The notes beneath the pieces were generated by a model. The model did not search any database and was not told the DNA's origin. It was given only the letters and a program-made list of their open reading frames with translations. Position numbers and translations under genes: made by a program. Of a stretch of 64,000 nucleotides of DNA, positions 48,186-60,835 are shown piece by piece (the first letter of the stretch is position 1; each line of letters begins with the position of its first letter). This DNA is from Candidula unifasciata. Its lineage: Eukaryota > Mollusca > Gastropoda > Stylommatophora > Geomitridae. The stretch covers positions 386,390 to 450,389 of the forward strand of contig CAJHNH020006935.1 of the NCBI GenBank assembly GCA_905116865.2, written 5' to 3'.

Positions 48186-49486
48186 TGGGCTCTGAAGGTT
48201 TATGGCTCCATTTTGGACTCGATCATTTAGTGTCCCGAGGACAGGAGTTGTGGGAAGGGTGTATAGTGAGGTTATCGCTGGAGCAAGGAATTCATAGTGT
48301 GTATGGATAACTTGCGGCGATTGAACAGCCTCACTTTAAGGAGAGAACAAAGGTCTAAAGAAGTCAGAAGGCCTCCCACCCCTCCCCCCCTGTGAAACAG
48401 ACACATAACAATGGCATCACACCGATGAACAGTGAAGAAGAAAGAAGAAGGTAGAAAAACGGTTTCGATCAAGGGTTTCATTTCTTTTGGTCTAAAATTT
48501 CTCTGCTGTGTCTTTCCTTATTGACATACTTTGGGTTTTTGAGGTAGCCCAAATAGCTGTAGGAATTGGGTTGCTTCCAGTCAGTAATGTTTTTAGGTTT
48601 CCAATCTGCCTAGAGTCTCAAATTTTCACCATTTTCTGAGATGGAGACACGACTAGACACTTTTCTGCTGGAGTTTACAGCTTGTGAACACAAGAGAAGA
48701 GGAGAAGGAAGGGATTCAGAAACTTGGTAACCACTGACAAGAATTGGTGAACCAGATGAGCAGAGAGGAAGACAGCTATAGATACATCGTAAAATCATTA
48801 ACATAAATTCCAAGGGACTGAAAAAATCCTGGCTTTGTGTTAAAAAAATTCATGCTACCCTGGGACTTGATACATGTGATAATACATTAAAATCCCTGCG
48901 GGTACAATTATTTTGTGATGTTTTACTGAATATATAATAATTAAATCTTCATCCATTTATCGCTAGTAGTTCATGTTAATGGCTTTAGCCATATGGATGG
49001 GGGTTAGAACAACACTGACCTGATCCACGATTCTTGTGATCAGTGGTTTGTGATGGTGCAAAAATTAGGACCAGCCTACATTATTGTCATGACATATAGT
49101 GAAGTAATGGATTTCGTGCGGGGATTTAAGCGGTGGGTTTTATAAAAAAAAAAAAAAAGACTTCACTTTTAGTTTCAGTTAGTTGACAGATTATCCTCAT
49201 TGCCACATGAAAAACATCTCAGTCCATAAGTGCTTGGATCCCCTCCCCAGTAAATCCGCAGCCGTGTGTAGTGGCTGACGACACCAGTTCTGTGGTGGTT
49301 TATTATTCTTTGTTGGCTACCCGAGTTAGGGTTATTGTTTGGAGGACAGCCCTTTTTAACATTGCTGTTTTTTGCACAGTCTGGACCATGGTTGTCGGAA
49401 TCACAGTTCTAAATTAGTTAGAACTTCACTTTTTCTCATTTTAGCCAGTCAGTAAGGGCATGAAATTGCTTTCCCCCTTTTTCCAG

Positions 49487-49583
49487 GCCACTGGGGCATT
49501 ACCAGGTCTTGTCCGAAAAGGGAAACACATTTTTGAGTCAAGAAGACAGTCCGAACGTTTGTTCAGCTGCACTTTTTTGATTA
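49487..49583 (+). pseudogene. Damaged copy of CAMSAP exon 4
   Basis: It corresponds to 58830-58939 but is 97 instead of 110 bp, with several single-base losses, an in-frame TGA (CATTTTTGA) and a ruined donor (TTAGAAATC for TTAGTAAGTC). It lies 360 bp from a gap, so sequencing error is at least as likely as real decay. Confidence 0.75.
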
Positions 49584-49940
49584 GAAATCTTTTTTTGGGA
49601 CTATTAAATACATGTCTAGAAGGGCTGCAGGATATCAAAGGATACTCAGGAATGAGGGTTTTTAAGAAAGGTTGGACAAAACCCAAATTTTAAAATTACT
49701 ACAAAGACCACAAATCAAATGATTTTTCCCCTTTTGAGGGGGAAGCCTTGTAACGTCTACCATAGAGGAATCTTTAAAAGAGGGAAAATGACAAGACAAG
49801 GTAGAGCCAAAAAAAAATGGAAAAAAAACCTTGGGGAAACTCAACACACTTGTCTGTGTTAGAGTCGCCTAAGAACAAGAAACAGAAACCTTTTCTCCTG
49901 ACACCCAAGCTAATAGGGATGGTGAAAAAGAAAGAAGTCC

Positions 49941-49957
49941 NNNNNNNNNNNNNNNNN
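49941..49957. other. Assembly gap (17 N)
   Basis: It is a run of 17 N. The left side corresponds to 59327 in copy 2 and the right side to 42912 in copy 1, so the two sides overlap in content rather than follow each other. Confidence 0.99.
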
Positions 49958-50475
49958 GTGTTAAATGAAATAATTCAGGACTTGTGTGGAGTTGCTAAAG
50001 CAAGGGATTTCACGCCAGAAAAACTAAAATTTTTTTTTTTAATTTATAAAAACCAAACAAACACCAGCCACACTACTCAGACATACACCAACACTACCAG
50101 AAACTGCTCATACAGATACCACATGCATACACTCACACACGTATTCACACACATGCATAATGCACACACAGGCATACCATACACAGACGTATGTGCACAC
50201 ATACACACACACACACACAAACACAAACACAGAGCACATAAACATCCACACCAGCCACACTACACAGACACACACCAACACCACCAGAAACTGCTCATAC
50301 AGATACCACACGCATACACTCACACACGCATTCACACACATGCATAACGCACACACAGGCATACCATACACAGACGTATGTGCACACACACACACACAAA
50401 CACAGAGTACATAAACATCCACACCAGCCACACTACTCAGACACACACCAACACCACCAGAAACTGCTTATACAG

Positions 50476-50532
<57 letters not shown>

Positions 50533-52215
50533 CACATAAACATCCACACCAGCCACACTACCCAGACACACACCAACACCACCAGAAACTGCTCATACAG
50601 ATAACACACACACACACACACACACAAACACACACAAACACACACACAAACACACACACACACAAACACACACAAACACACACACACACACACACAGAGC
50701 ACATAAACATCCACATCAGCCAAACTACTCAGACACACACCAACACCACCAGAAACTGCTCATACAGATAACACACGTGCTCACACACGCACGCACGCAC
50801 GATATGATATGAAATGACACTAAATGCTCAGCAAGACAAAACAACCACAGTAACTAGAACCTCACAATTGCTACAGCTTACAGTTAACAAAATAATAACT
50901 TTTAAATGTTCTGCATGGGCATCTAGTCAGTCAAATGACAACATTAAACACATAAATACATTTTTTTCTGCCCAGGTGAAACTGTAGCAGTGAGTGTCTG
51001 ATGTACAGCAGAATATGTACAGTTAGAAATATATTAGGACCACATTAGATTAAGAAGATTGATGGTATAGAGATAACAGATCAAAAGACTACCACCAGAT
51101 ATTGCACTATAGAGTCCTGTGACTTAGACATAAGGGAAGCAATAAGTTCCAGCATCTGCGTAGCACAAGCCAAAGCTCACATCCATTACCTCTTGAAAAC
51201 TTGAGTCACTGAAAGGTAGAACAGGACAAGGCAGGAACCTCCCTCTTCTCCCCGACTAAAATCAAATTTGATTAAAAAGTAAATTAAAGATCCCTTTTCA
51301 GCCTTTTAGCCCCCGTGTGGGTTCCGGGGCCCCATTGTGGGGAAAACAAGAATAGACACACTGCCTCCGCAAAAGCATGTCATATGAGTCGACTAATTGG
51401 GGAGCTTCCTTTGAAGTCGGAGTGCATCTGCCGGAGAGGCAAGGAACCAACAGTCTGTATTCAAGAGAATGAGATCTGTAAAACTGATGCAGACGCAACA
51501 CTCAGGTTCTGGAGCAGGACTGCAGTTCAGTAGTGGACGAGTAACCAGAACTTTCCGCCAGTGTACAGCTGGTGAACGCGAAGAAGAAGAAGAAGGCCTT
51601 TTAGGCGCATCGGGCATATTGGAAGAGCACCCATATTTTTACAGACATTCGGCACTAGGTGGGCAATGAGGTCAACATTACACCGGCTGTCTTTACTTCC
51701 CCAGGACATACATCCTGGTACCCATTTCAGGCTGGGTTGACCACGCAATGCTTCATACCATGATAAAAATTCACGCAGCCAGCAGTGGGTTTTGATCGCA
51801 GTACATTAGAATTACGAGTCTGACTCGCAACACCTAGGCCACAGACGCCGCCTTGATTAAAAAGAGTAGGCCAAAAAAGAAAAAACCATACACTATTAAC
51901 AACGTCACTTTTATCATGGCACACCAGAAAGAAACTCACTTCCTTGCCCTCGTTCCTGCCTTGTGATTTGATAGATTTTCTGATAAGTAGTAGCAGTAGC
52001 AGAAGTTTGTGTACCAGACCTAGTCCCACATCTTTAGGCAGAAGAGCACACTGGAGGATACTAGCTTTATCCCAGGAAGAGGAAAATGCTTCCTAAAAGC
52101 TGAATATTATGGCATGCAGATCAGGCTCTTAGCCTTTGGTTGGCAGCTGCTCTGATAGATGTACAAATATCATTGCTTTTCTAATCTGGCTGCTTCTGCA
52201 GCAAATTTTGTTCCA
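49958..52215. repeat. Duplicated unit, copy 2
   Basis: It runs from GTGTTAAATGAAATAATTCA to GCAAATTTTGTTCCA. The AC-rich satellite is expanded here (50040-50800), with five CCAGAAACTGCT.ATACAGAT blocks and a pure (AC)n at 50480-50528. A family A element interrupts the S1 SINE. The junction with the next unit is at 52215/52216. Confidence 0.85.
51310..51595 (+). mobile_element. Family A element inserted in an S1 SINE
   Basis: GCCTTTTAG stands on both sides (51301-51309 and 51596-51604) as a 9-bp target duplication. The same site is empty at 43791-43799. The element ends in GAAGAAGAAGAAG. Confidence 0.92.
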
Positions 52216-54235
52216 AATTTTTGATCTTGTGGTGCGGTTATCTTCTGTGAAACAGCTGATGTAGGAAATGCAGCATATGCTTGATCTCATGGTGCTGTTA
52301 TCACTTCTGTGAAACAGCTGGTATGGTTAATCTTATGGTGCTGTTATCACTTGTTGCTGCTGGTATGTGTGCCAGTCTGTGTGGGGTCTGGAAAATGATC
52401 TTGTCAGTTGTTTTTGTGTGCTAAATGAAATAATTCAGGACTTGTGTGGAGTTGCTAAAGCAAGGGATTTCACGCCAGAAAAACTAAAAAAATTTTTTTT
52501 TTAAAATTTATAAAAACCAAACAAATACCAGCCACACTACTCAGACACACACCAATACCACCAGAAACTGCTCATACAGATACCACATGCATACACTCAC
52601 ACACGCATTCACACACATGCATAACGCACACACAGGCATACCATACACAGACGTATGTGCACACATACACACACACAAACACAGAGCACATAAACATCCA
52701 CACCAGCCACACTACTCAGACACACACCAACACCACCAGAAACTGCTCATACAGATAACACACACATGCTCGCACACACACGCACGCTCGCACGCACGCA
52801 CGATATGATATGAAATGACACTAAATGCTCAACAAGACAAAACAACCACAGTAACTAGAACCTCACAATTGCTACAGCTTACAGTTAACAAAATAATAAC
52901 TTTTAAATGTTCTGTATGAGCATCTAGTCAGTCAAATGACAACATTGAACACATAAATACATTTTTTTCTGCCCAGGTGAAACTGTAGCAGTGAGTGTCT
53001 GATGTACAGCAGAATATGTACAGTTAGAAATATATTAGGACCACATTAGATTAAGAAGATTGATGGTATAGAGATAACAGATCAAAAGACTACCACCAGA
53101 TATTGCACTATAGAGTCCTGTGACTTAGACATAAGGGAAGCAATAAGTTCCAGCATCTGCGTAGCACAAGCCAAAGCTCACATCCATTACCTCTTGAAAA
53201 CTTGAGACATGGAAAGGTAGAACAGGACAAGGCAGGGAACCTCCCCCTTCTCGCTGACTAAAATCAAATTTGATTAAAAAGTAAAGTAAAGTAAAGATCC
53301 CTTTTCAGCCTTTTAGCCCCCATGTGGGTTCCGGGGCCCCATTGTGGGGAAACCAAGAATAGACACACTGCCTCCGCAAAAGCATGTCGTAAGAGTCGAC
53401 TAATTGGGGAGCTTCCTTTGAAGTCGGAGTGCATCTGCCGGAGAGGCAAGGAACCAACAGTCTGTATTCAAGAGAATGAGATCTGTAAAACTGATGCACA
53501 CGAAACACTCAGGTTCTGGAGCAGGACTGCAGTTCAGTAGTGGACGAGCAACCAGAACTTTCCGCCAGAGTGTACAGCTGGTGAACGCGAAGAAGAAGAA
53601 GAAGGCCTTTTAGGCGCATCGGGCATATGGGAAGAGCACCCATATTTTTACAGACATTCGGCACTAGGTGGGCAATGAGGTCAGCATTACACCGGCCGTC
53701 TTTACTTCCCCAGGACATACATCCTGGTACCCATTTCAGGCTGGGTCGACCACCCAATGCTCCATACCATGATAAAAATTCACGCAGCCAGCAGTGGGTT
53801 TAGATCGCAGTACATTAGAATTACGAGTCTGACTCGCAACACCTAGGCCACAGACGCCGCCTTGATTAAAAAGAGTAGGCCAAAAAAGAAAAAACCATAC
53901 ACTATTAACAACGTCACTTTTATCATGGCACACCAGAAAGACACTCACTTCCTTGCCCTCGTTCCTGCCTTGTGATTTGATAGATTTTCTGATAAGTAGT
54001 AGTAGTAGTAGCAGAAGCTTGTGTACCAGACCTAATCCCACATCTTTAGGCAGAAGAGCACACTGGAGGATACTAGCTTTATCCCAGGAAGAGGAAAATG
54101 CTTCCTAAAAGCTGAATATTATGGCATGCAGATCAGGCTCTTAGCCTTTGGTTGGCAGCTGCTCTGATAGATGTACAAATATCATTGCTTTTCTAATCTG
54201 GCTGCTTCTGCAGCAAATTTTGTTCCAGACATCTT
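52216..54235. repeat. Duplicated unit, copy 3
   Basis: It begins with two to three units of the exon 2 donor minisatellite (52225-52350), then the same order as copy 1, including a shorter AC satellite (52530-52800). A family A element interrupts the S1 SINE here too. Confidence 0.85.
53317..53604 (+). mobile_element. Family A element, same insertion as 51310
   Basis: It has the same target duplication (GCCTTTTAG at 53308-53316 and 53605-53613) and the same flanks, so it is the same insertion event copied with the unit. Confidence 0.9.
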
Positions 54236-55785
54236 ATTGTTACCTTTACTTTGGAGTAAATAAGCCAGGTAGAGAGAAGGATGAATTAAAAATTGACATC
54301 ATAGCACTCGGGACACTCCCATAAGCGCTCTGTCCCCATCTTCAGCAGCAAGCGAAGAGTTCCAATTCTGATGGTACCAGTAACTATCTGGTTGTACATC
54401 TGTCTTACCTTTCCCTTGAGTGTTGAGCGTCGGTCAGATCCCCCGGTAACACCTCGCAGCAACATTCTCCTCAGATCCTATTGATCTATAATCTATTTGT
54501 GATTTCGCACTATTCACTCGCTCTTGAAGGGCTCTCACAACATCTAGCTTGTCATACGTCAGTTCACCACCAAATATGGCAGAACCACCTTTTCTATCTG
54601 CCTGCTCATTTTCCAACACACCAGCATTAACCTAAAAAAATATCAAAATGACGCTAACTACGTGGGACTTCTGAAGCGATGCTTGCCAGAAAGAGAGAGC
54701 AGGGGTTATGCTGTGTGGGCAACACCTGGTCTCCTGCAATACTACCCAGACTTTGGGCTCCAGAGAAGGAGAAACTTCATCTTGTGATTGGCTGTGATTT
54801 CCCTGTCTGTCTGTAAGCCAGTATAACACTATCTAGGTGCTGCCAGTGAGCAGCAGCAGCTGTTGTAGCAATCATCATCCTTTGCAGAACATCGCTGTCA
54901 ACACGATCTGCCTGAAAGAAACTCGGTCTCTCACCAGCTATCCTGCCTCGTGTACTTTCATATTCAAGGAGTCACTTATATCCTGTGCCCATCTTTTTAT
55001 TGGTCGGCCTCTGCCCCTGCTTCTTGGTACCATACCTTTTGTTACTGTTTTTTCCTATCCGCCATGGCGCTTGATGTGACCAAAATATTACAGCTTCCGA
55101 AACAAGATGCTGTTTATTAGCCAATCTTCCTTGATGTTCAGATCTTATAAAATGTCAGTATTTCTTCTTTTCTTTATCCGTGCTATTCTGAGAATCACTC
55201 TTTAGCATTTCAGCTTAAAAACCCCTATTTTCTTTCTTGAGGCCTGGGAGATAGTCCACTGCTCAATCCGTTGGTTGCTGCAGGGCAGATGAAACTTTCA
55301 GAATTGTAATTTTGATTTCCTTGCTGGTGCTTAACAACAGACTTGCAATGTTGTTTAATCTTTGCATTGCTATAGCCACCCTCCAGCCTCGCAAAATCAC
55401 ATATAGCCGAAATAAACATCTTTTTGATTCTGTAATTTTATGTAAAGAATACACAACTAACTTGTTTTTAAAACCAAGGAATCAAGATGAATTATTAAAA
55501 ATAAACAACAAAAAATAAACTTTGATGCAGATATGGACCCGTTACATTTTTGCTTGCAGGCAGGCATCAGACCGCCATACCACAGCTACTGCCAGTTTGA
55601 CTTGTGAATTACATTATCTCCTTTCTCTCTTTTTTTTTCTTTTTCTGAATATTCATATTATGATTATTAGGTTTTTGGAAGAGTCAAATGTAAGACGGGC
55701 TTGCATACTCAATTTATGACCCTTTAAAATAAAGTTTGTTCATTCATTCATCTATACAAAATCTTTTGGTATGTTTTCGGTGCAG
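54236..55785. other. Intronic sequence, copy 2, with LINE remnants
   Basis: It mirrors 44416-46000: an RNase H remnant (54270-54640, -) and an RT remnant (54840-55440, -), then GTAAGACGGGCTTGCATACT tail sequence at 55689. It differs from copy 1 by scattered substitutions and small indels. Confidence 0.75.
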
Positions 55786-55891
55786 GGTCAGTTGGTTTTG
55801 AGGCCTGTCTTGGTGAACCTGATGTCTACAAGTGAACTCTACTGCCAGGCCTGCAGTAACATGTTCCCAGAAGTCCACACACAGTGGCAAG
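55786..55891 (+). CDS. CAMSAP: CAMSAP/Patronin exon 3 (second copy)
   Basis: It encodes the same 35 residues as 46001-46106 with the same splice sites (acceptor TTTTCGGTGCAG, donor CAAG|GTAATA). It precedes the intact exon 4 without a gap and completes its split Gly codon (G|GC), so it is the copy I would use in the gene model. Confidence 0.82.
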
Positions 55892-58829
55892 GTAATACTT
55901 GGAGTAACATCTTTATTTCAAAGAAATTAGAATACAAACAGCAGTTACAACAAATCAGTAGTTGCACATGCAGTTAATCTTATAAGGCACTAACAGTTCT
56001 GAGGCAACAGGCCACTTGCCATTTTCTGAATCTGCATTTCAACTTATAAATCATGTTAGGAACAGTCAAAAAGCACTCCAAATGAAATTAGCAGCTCACA
56101 GTGTCGTGTTATGCACTCACCCCAGTAGCTGAGTGATGGAAGTATATTTTAGTCCAAAAATAGGGAAAAATACAATGACTATCCATGACCAGAAGCGGAT
56201 GATTTGTCACGGCTAAAAACGGTCAACCTATCTGCCATACTGGACCGGAAGTCCCTGGCATATTTCAGTGTGCATACCATCAAGTGCATACCACAGAGTT
56301 TACACCAACCTATAATGAATCATAAAATATGAATCGTATTGATAAAAAAAAATACACAAATCACATTGATCATGGTTACACGTTAATCTCTCCATCAAGA
56401 TCTTAAATTAACCACGTCCCAATGTCCATTGTTACACTGTACATCTCTTGGGGGAAGTCTGAAAAGTAACTTGTGTGGGATTCCAATACTGGCCTTGCAA
56501 GCAGGCGTGCATCCAGAAGGATGGTGTGCACAAAAGAAAATCGCAACAGTAAAGGAAACTTTACTCGATTGGTGCTTCAAGCATTTGGTACTAGAGCCAT
56601 ACTGTTGTATAGACCAGCACCTGGTGATGATGTTTTGGTGTACCTCAGCGCCGTGACAACGACACTAAGGGTTAACCGAGGATGTACATGAATGGCCAGC
56701 CTAGGGATGGTTGCTGTTGTGGTGTTCCTCAGCGCGGTGACGACAACACTGAGGGTTAACAGAGGATGTACAGTGAGCAATGTTCCCTTCACTCCGCATT
56801 CTTTTAACCAAGGGTTGTGATTTTTAGCTGTACGTTTGGCAAGCATACTCATGTTCCTAATGAGTTTTGATAACCTTTTTCACCCAAGCGTTTGGGGGCG
56901 GGCTGATGAGAGCCACAAGGACACATCACCTCTGGGGGCTGCCAAACTCCGAGATCCCCTGACAGCTCTGTTAATGCTTGTTTGAGACATTATCCGTGGC
57001 GCACGACGAGGACGTGCTGCAGGGGTCTTGCGTGAGGTTCCGTAAAACCAGAACAGTGAAGGACTGGCGCCCGAGTGATGTACGGAGTATTTCCTTATAC
57101 ACATCATGTTGGACTTAACTTCCCCTCACGCCTGTGACATAAATCACCGTGCCACGTAATCACCTTTGAATCTGATATATTGGATTTTTAAAAAAAATGT
57201 TTTAGTGTTGCTTAAATGATTATTTGTTGCCTAGCTTTTGAGGTTTTAGACAAAAGTCTTCTCCCTCCCCACTTGCCTTTTGTAATAATAAAAAAAAAAA
57301 TATGAGCAATATTATATTTGTGAGCAAATGTGAATTTCAGACAGATTTTTGAAGTTTTGAGGATGTAACTGTGGTAACTGCACAAAGGATGTTTGTTTTA
57401 GGGGATGTCTGTGGGAAAGAGGTTTAAGAGGTTAGCCTTGGGCTCTGAGCTTCGTAATGCCGGGGTGCTGGGTTCGATCCCAGCTGCGGGCCTTGCGCTG
57501 GTTTCAACAGTGGTACTGAGAACCCTTAAGAAAGCAATGGCAAACTACTGGACGTAAATTTGCCTAGAAAAATACAACAGTCAAAAAAATGTTACCATTG
57601 GCTCTGCAATGTCCTGTTAAAGATATACAACTAATTTCTTAACTTGGGCTCTGAAGGTTATGGCTCCATTTTGGACTCTATCATTTAGTTTACGAGGACA
57701 GGGTGTTGGATAGGGTGTATAGGAGGTTATCGCTGGAGCAATGGAATTCAAAGTGTGTATGATACTTGCGGCGGATGAACAGCCTATTTAAGGAGAGAAC
57801 AAGGGCCAAAGAAGTCAGAAGGCGAAACAGACACAATACAATGGTATCACACAGATGAACAGTGAAGAAGAAAGAAGAAGGTAGAAACCGGTTTCGATCA
57901 AGGTTCATTCTTTTGTGTCTAAACATTTTCTGCTGTGTCTTTCTTATTGATATACTGGGTTTTGAGGTAGCCCAAATAGCTGTAGAATTGGGTTTCTTCC
58001 AGTCAGTATGTTTTTAGGTTCCAATCTGCCTAGTCAAATTTTTACCATTTTCTGAGAAGGAGACACGACTAGAACTTTCTGCTGGAGTTTACAGCTGGTA
58101 AACACTAAGAAGAGGAGAAGGAATGGACTCAGGAACTTGGTAACCACTGACAAGATTGGTGAACAGAGAGCAAGAGGAAGACAGCGATAGATACAGTAAA
58201 TCATTAACATAAATTCCAAGGGACTGAAAAATCCTGGCTTTGTGTTAAAAAAATTCATGCTACCCTGGGACTGATACATGTGATAATACATGTACTTCCC
58301 TGCTGGTACCAATATCTTGGTGCTGTTTACTGAGTATTCATCTTAATTTATCGAGTTCATGTTAATGGCTTAGCCATATGGATGGGGGTTAGACAACACT
58401 GACCTGATCCACGATTCTTGTGATCAGTGATTTGTGATGGTGCAAATTAGGACAGCCTACAGTTATTGTCATGACATATAGTGATAGTGATGGATTTCGG
58501 TGCGGGGATTTAGCTGGTGGATTTAAAAAAAAAAAAAGACTTCACTTTAGTTAGTTAGTTGACAGATTATCCTCATTGCACATGAAACTATTCAGTCCTT
58601 AAGTGCTTGGATCCCCTCCCCAGTAAATCCCGCAGTGTGTAGTGGCTGACAACACCAGTTTTGTGGTGGTTTATTATTCTTTATTGGCTATCCATGTAGT
58701 GTTCTTGTTGTTCTTGCTATCTGACCATGGTTGCGGAATCACAGTTCTAAATTAGTTAGACTTCACCTTACCTCATGATTTAGCCAGTGCAGTAATGGTC
58801 ATGAAATTGCTTTCCCCTGTTATTCCCAG
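55892..58829. other. CAMSAP: CAMSAP intron 3, copy 2
   Basis: It holds a copy-2-only segment (56637-57163) with two near repeats of GAGGGTTAAC.GAGGATGTAC (56640-56690 and 56725-56775), then an H SINE (57418-57645). No other coding is seen. Confidence 0.7.
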
Positions 58830-58939
58830 GCCACTGGAGCATTATCCAGGTCTTGTCCAGGAAAGGAATCTACATTTCTGAAGTCCAAGAATCAGCAGTC
58901 ACAGAAACTGTGCTTGTTCAGACTGCACCTTTTCGATTA
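58830..58939 (+). CDS. CAMSAP: CAMSAP/Patronin exon 4
   Basis: It is 110 bp, phase 1 in, phase 0 out. With the split codon it reads GHWSIIQVLSRKGIYISEV followed by QESAVTETVLVQTAPFRL. H(W/Q)S(I/V)IQ.L.RKG..V.E.....(V)TE is strongly diagnostic of CAMSAP/Patronin, and the W and TETVL..T.P forms resemble invertebrate Patronin as I remember it. Acceptor TTATTCCCAG, donor TTA|GTAAGT. Confidence 0.92.
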
Positions 58940-59327
58940 GTAAGTCTTGTTATTGGTGACTATGTAAATGACATGTCTGAGAAGGGCTGCAGGAATGATC
59001 AGAAGAGATACAATCAGGAATGAGGTTCTATAAGAAAAGGTTGGCACAGAACCAATTCTAAATTACATACAAAGACCACAAATCAAATGATTTTTCCATT
59101 TTGAGGGAATGCCTTGTAACGTCATACCATAGAAGGAATCTGTTAAAAGAGGAGAATGACATAGAGCATGAGGTAGAGCAAAAACAAGATGGAAAAATAA
59201 CCTTGGAGAAACTACAACAGCACAATGTGTCTGTGTTAGAGTCAGCCTGAAGAACAAGAATCAGAACCTTATCTCCCTTGACACCCAAAGCAGTAATAGA
59301 GGATGTGGTGAAGAAGATGAAGAAGTC
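58940..59327. other. CAMSAP: CAMSAP intron 4, first part
   Basis: It is unique-looking sequence matching the damaged 49584-49940. No gene or repeat is recognised. Confidence 0.6.
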
Positions 59328-59968
59328 CTCTTAGGTAATTTAGTTTGAACACTAGAATCCTGTTAGGTAATTTAGTTTGAACAATAGAATCCTGTTAGGT
59401 AATTTAGTTTGAACACTAGAATCCTGTTAGGTAATTTAGTTTGAACAATAGAATCCTGTTAGGTAATTTAGTTTGAACACTAGAATCCTGTTAGGTAATT
59501 TAGTTTTAACACTAGAATCCTGTTAGGTAATTTAGTTTGAACACTAGAATCCTGTTAGGTAATTTAATTTGAACACTAGAATCCTGTTAGGTAATTTAGT
59601 TTGAAAACTAGAATCCTGTTAGGTAATTTAGTTTGAACACTAGAATCCTGTTAGGTAATTTAGTTTGAACACTAGAATCCTGTTAGGTAATTTAGTTTGA
59701 ACACTAAATTCCTGTTAGGTAATTTAGTTTGACTACTAGAATCCTGTTAGGTAATTTAGTTTGAACACTAGAATCCTGTTAGGTAATTTAGTTTGAAAAC
59801 TAGAATCTTGTTAGGTAATTTAGTTTGAACACTAGAATCCTGTTAGGTAATTTAGTTTGAACACTAGAATCCTGTTAGGTAATTTAGTTTGAACACTAGA
59901 ATCCTGTTAGGTAATTTAGTTTGAACACTAGAATCCTGTTAGGTAATTTAGTTTGAACACTAGAATCC
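59328..59968. repeat. 32-bp minisatellite, 20 copies
   Basis: The unit is CCTGTTAGGTAATTTAGTTT then GAACACTAGAAT. Copies are nearly identical, with a few substitutions (GAACAATAG, GAAAACTAG). It lies within intron 4, and copy 1 of the locus stops exactly where it starts. Confidence 0.97.
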
Positions 59969-60170
59969 TCATGTGTGTTCTGGGACTCCATTTTGTGGGG
60001 GGGGGGGGGGGGGGGGGGTCGCTGCCTTTTACCATGCACGTTGTAAAAGACGATTAATAAAGTCTGCTGAAATCAGATGTGTTGGGTTGGAAGGCACAGA
60101 TATCATAGCTTAGCTGTAAACACAACTTGCTAATTGTCCTTTTAACAGACACAGAAGAAGGACCCAGAGT
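59969..60170 (+). mobile_element. Family A/E SINE-like element with poly-G tract
   Basis: Its head GTGTTCTGGGACTCCATTTT is followed by a G run (59996-60018), then the family E body (TTGTAAAAGACGATTAAT, CAGATATCATAGCTTAGCTG) and AGACACAGAAGAAGG. Confidence 0.65.
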
Positions 60171-60498
60171 TTGAGTTTCTGTTTGTATTTTTGTCATAAT
60201 TTCCTCTAAGAAAATGTGAAATAACATAGAACCGAAACAAAAAGCAAGATCAGTCAGTTTAATATTGTTCCAATTACAAATGACAAGTGAACACTGCGGC
60301 TAGAGAGCATGCATCAGCACATTAAATAAATGTATAACAAATACCAATGAGAACACAAAAATCACTTATCTGAAGTATTTCCGAGAGAAATCCTCATGTC
60401 TGGCCAGTTCAGTCGTATAAATTAGAAAATATGTTCCCAGCTAGATTTCCGCCAGAGACAGAGAAAAATTATGTTTTTTGTGCATGTGTCACTTTCAG

Positions 60499-60584
60499 AA
60501 AGCCCATTTGGCGCTGATTGATGCCCTGATGAAAGCTTATATATCTGAAGTTGCTAGTGTAGAGAAAGTGGTCAAGGCTGTTAG
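60499..60584 (+). CDS. CAMSAP: CAMSAP/Patronin exon 5
   Basis: It is 86 bp, phase 0 in, phase 2 out. It reads KAHLALIDALMKAYISEV then ASVEKVVKAVR, the first two bases of the last codon ending the exon. AH.A.(I/V)DALM.AY..E..S(I/V)EKV is one of the best conserved CAMSAP blocks. Acceptor GTGTCACTTTCAG, donor TTAG|GTGAGT. Confidence 0.93.
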
Positions 60585-60835
60585 GTGAGTTTGTCAGTGA
60601 GAAGGCCTCCATTTTCGCATATCATCAGTGTTAGAAAACTGTTGATCACCATTATCATCCTCCTCATCATCATCATCGTTGTCATCATCATCATAATCTC
60701 TCAGAACACCACCACGTTCATTATCATCACATCACCAACATAGTTGTCATCATTATTATCATCATCATTACCACCACTATCAACATCATCATTCATTATC
60801 ATCATCATCATCATCATTCCCACCTAGAGAACAAG
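60585..60835. repeat. (ATC)n-rich stretch in intron 5
   Basis: Imperfect TCATCATCA tracts run from about 60650 to 60817. Confidence 0.85.

Larger units (their letters stand above)
46107..49940. other. CAMSAP: Intronic sequence, copy 1, up to the gap
   Basis: It matches 55892-59327 except for a segment (46860-47670) replaced by different sequence in copy 2 (56637-57163). It holds a family E SINE (~46960-47100), an F tail (47480-47660) and an H SINE (47935-48185). From about 47800 on, small indels and homopolymer changes against copy 2 are frequent, suggesting poor consensus near a contig end. Confidence 0.75.

Noticed and set aside
42985..50738. Thr/His-rich secreted-like proteins
   Set aside because: They are translations of AC-rich satellites in the duplicated units.
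46001..55891. Mutually exclusive alternative exons 3a and 3b
   Set aside because: The two copies encode identical residues, flanking repeats are also duplicated, and a gap lies between them, so haplotype duplication is the simpler reading.
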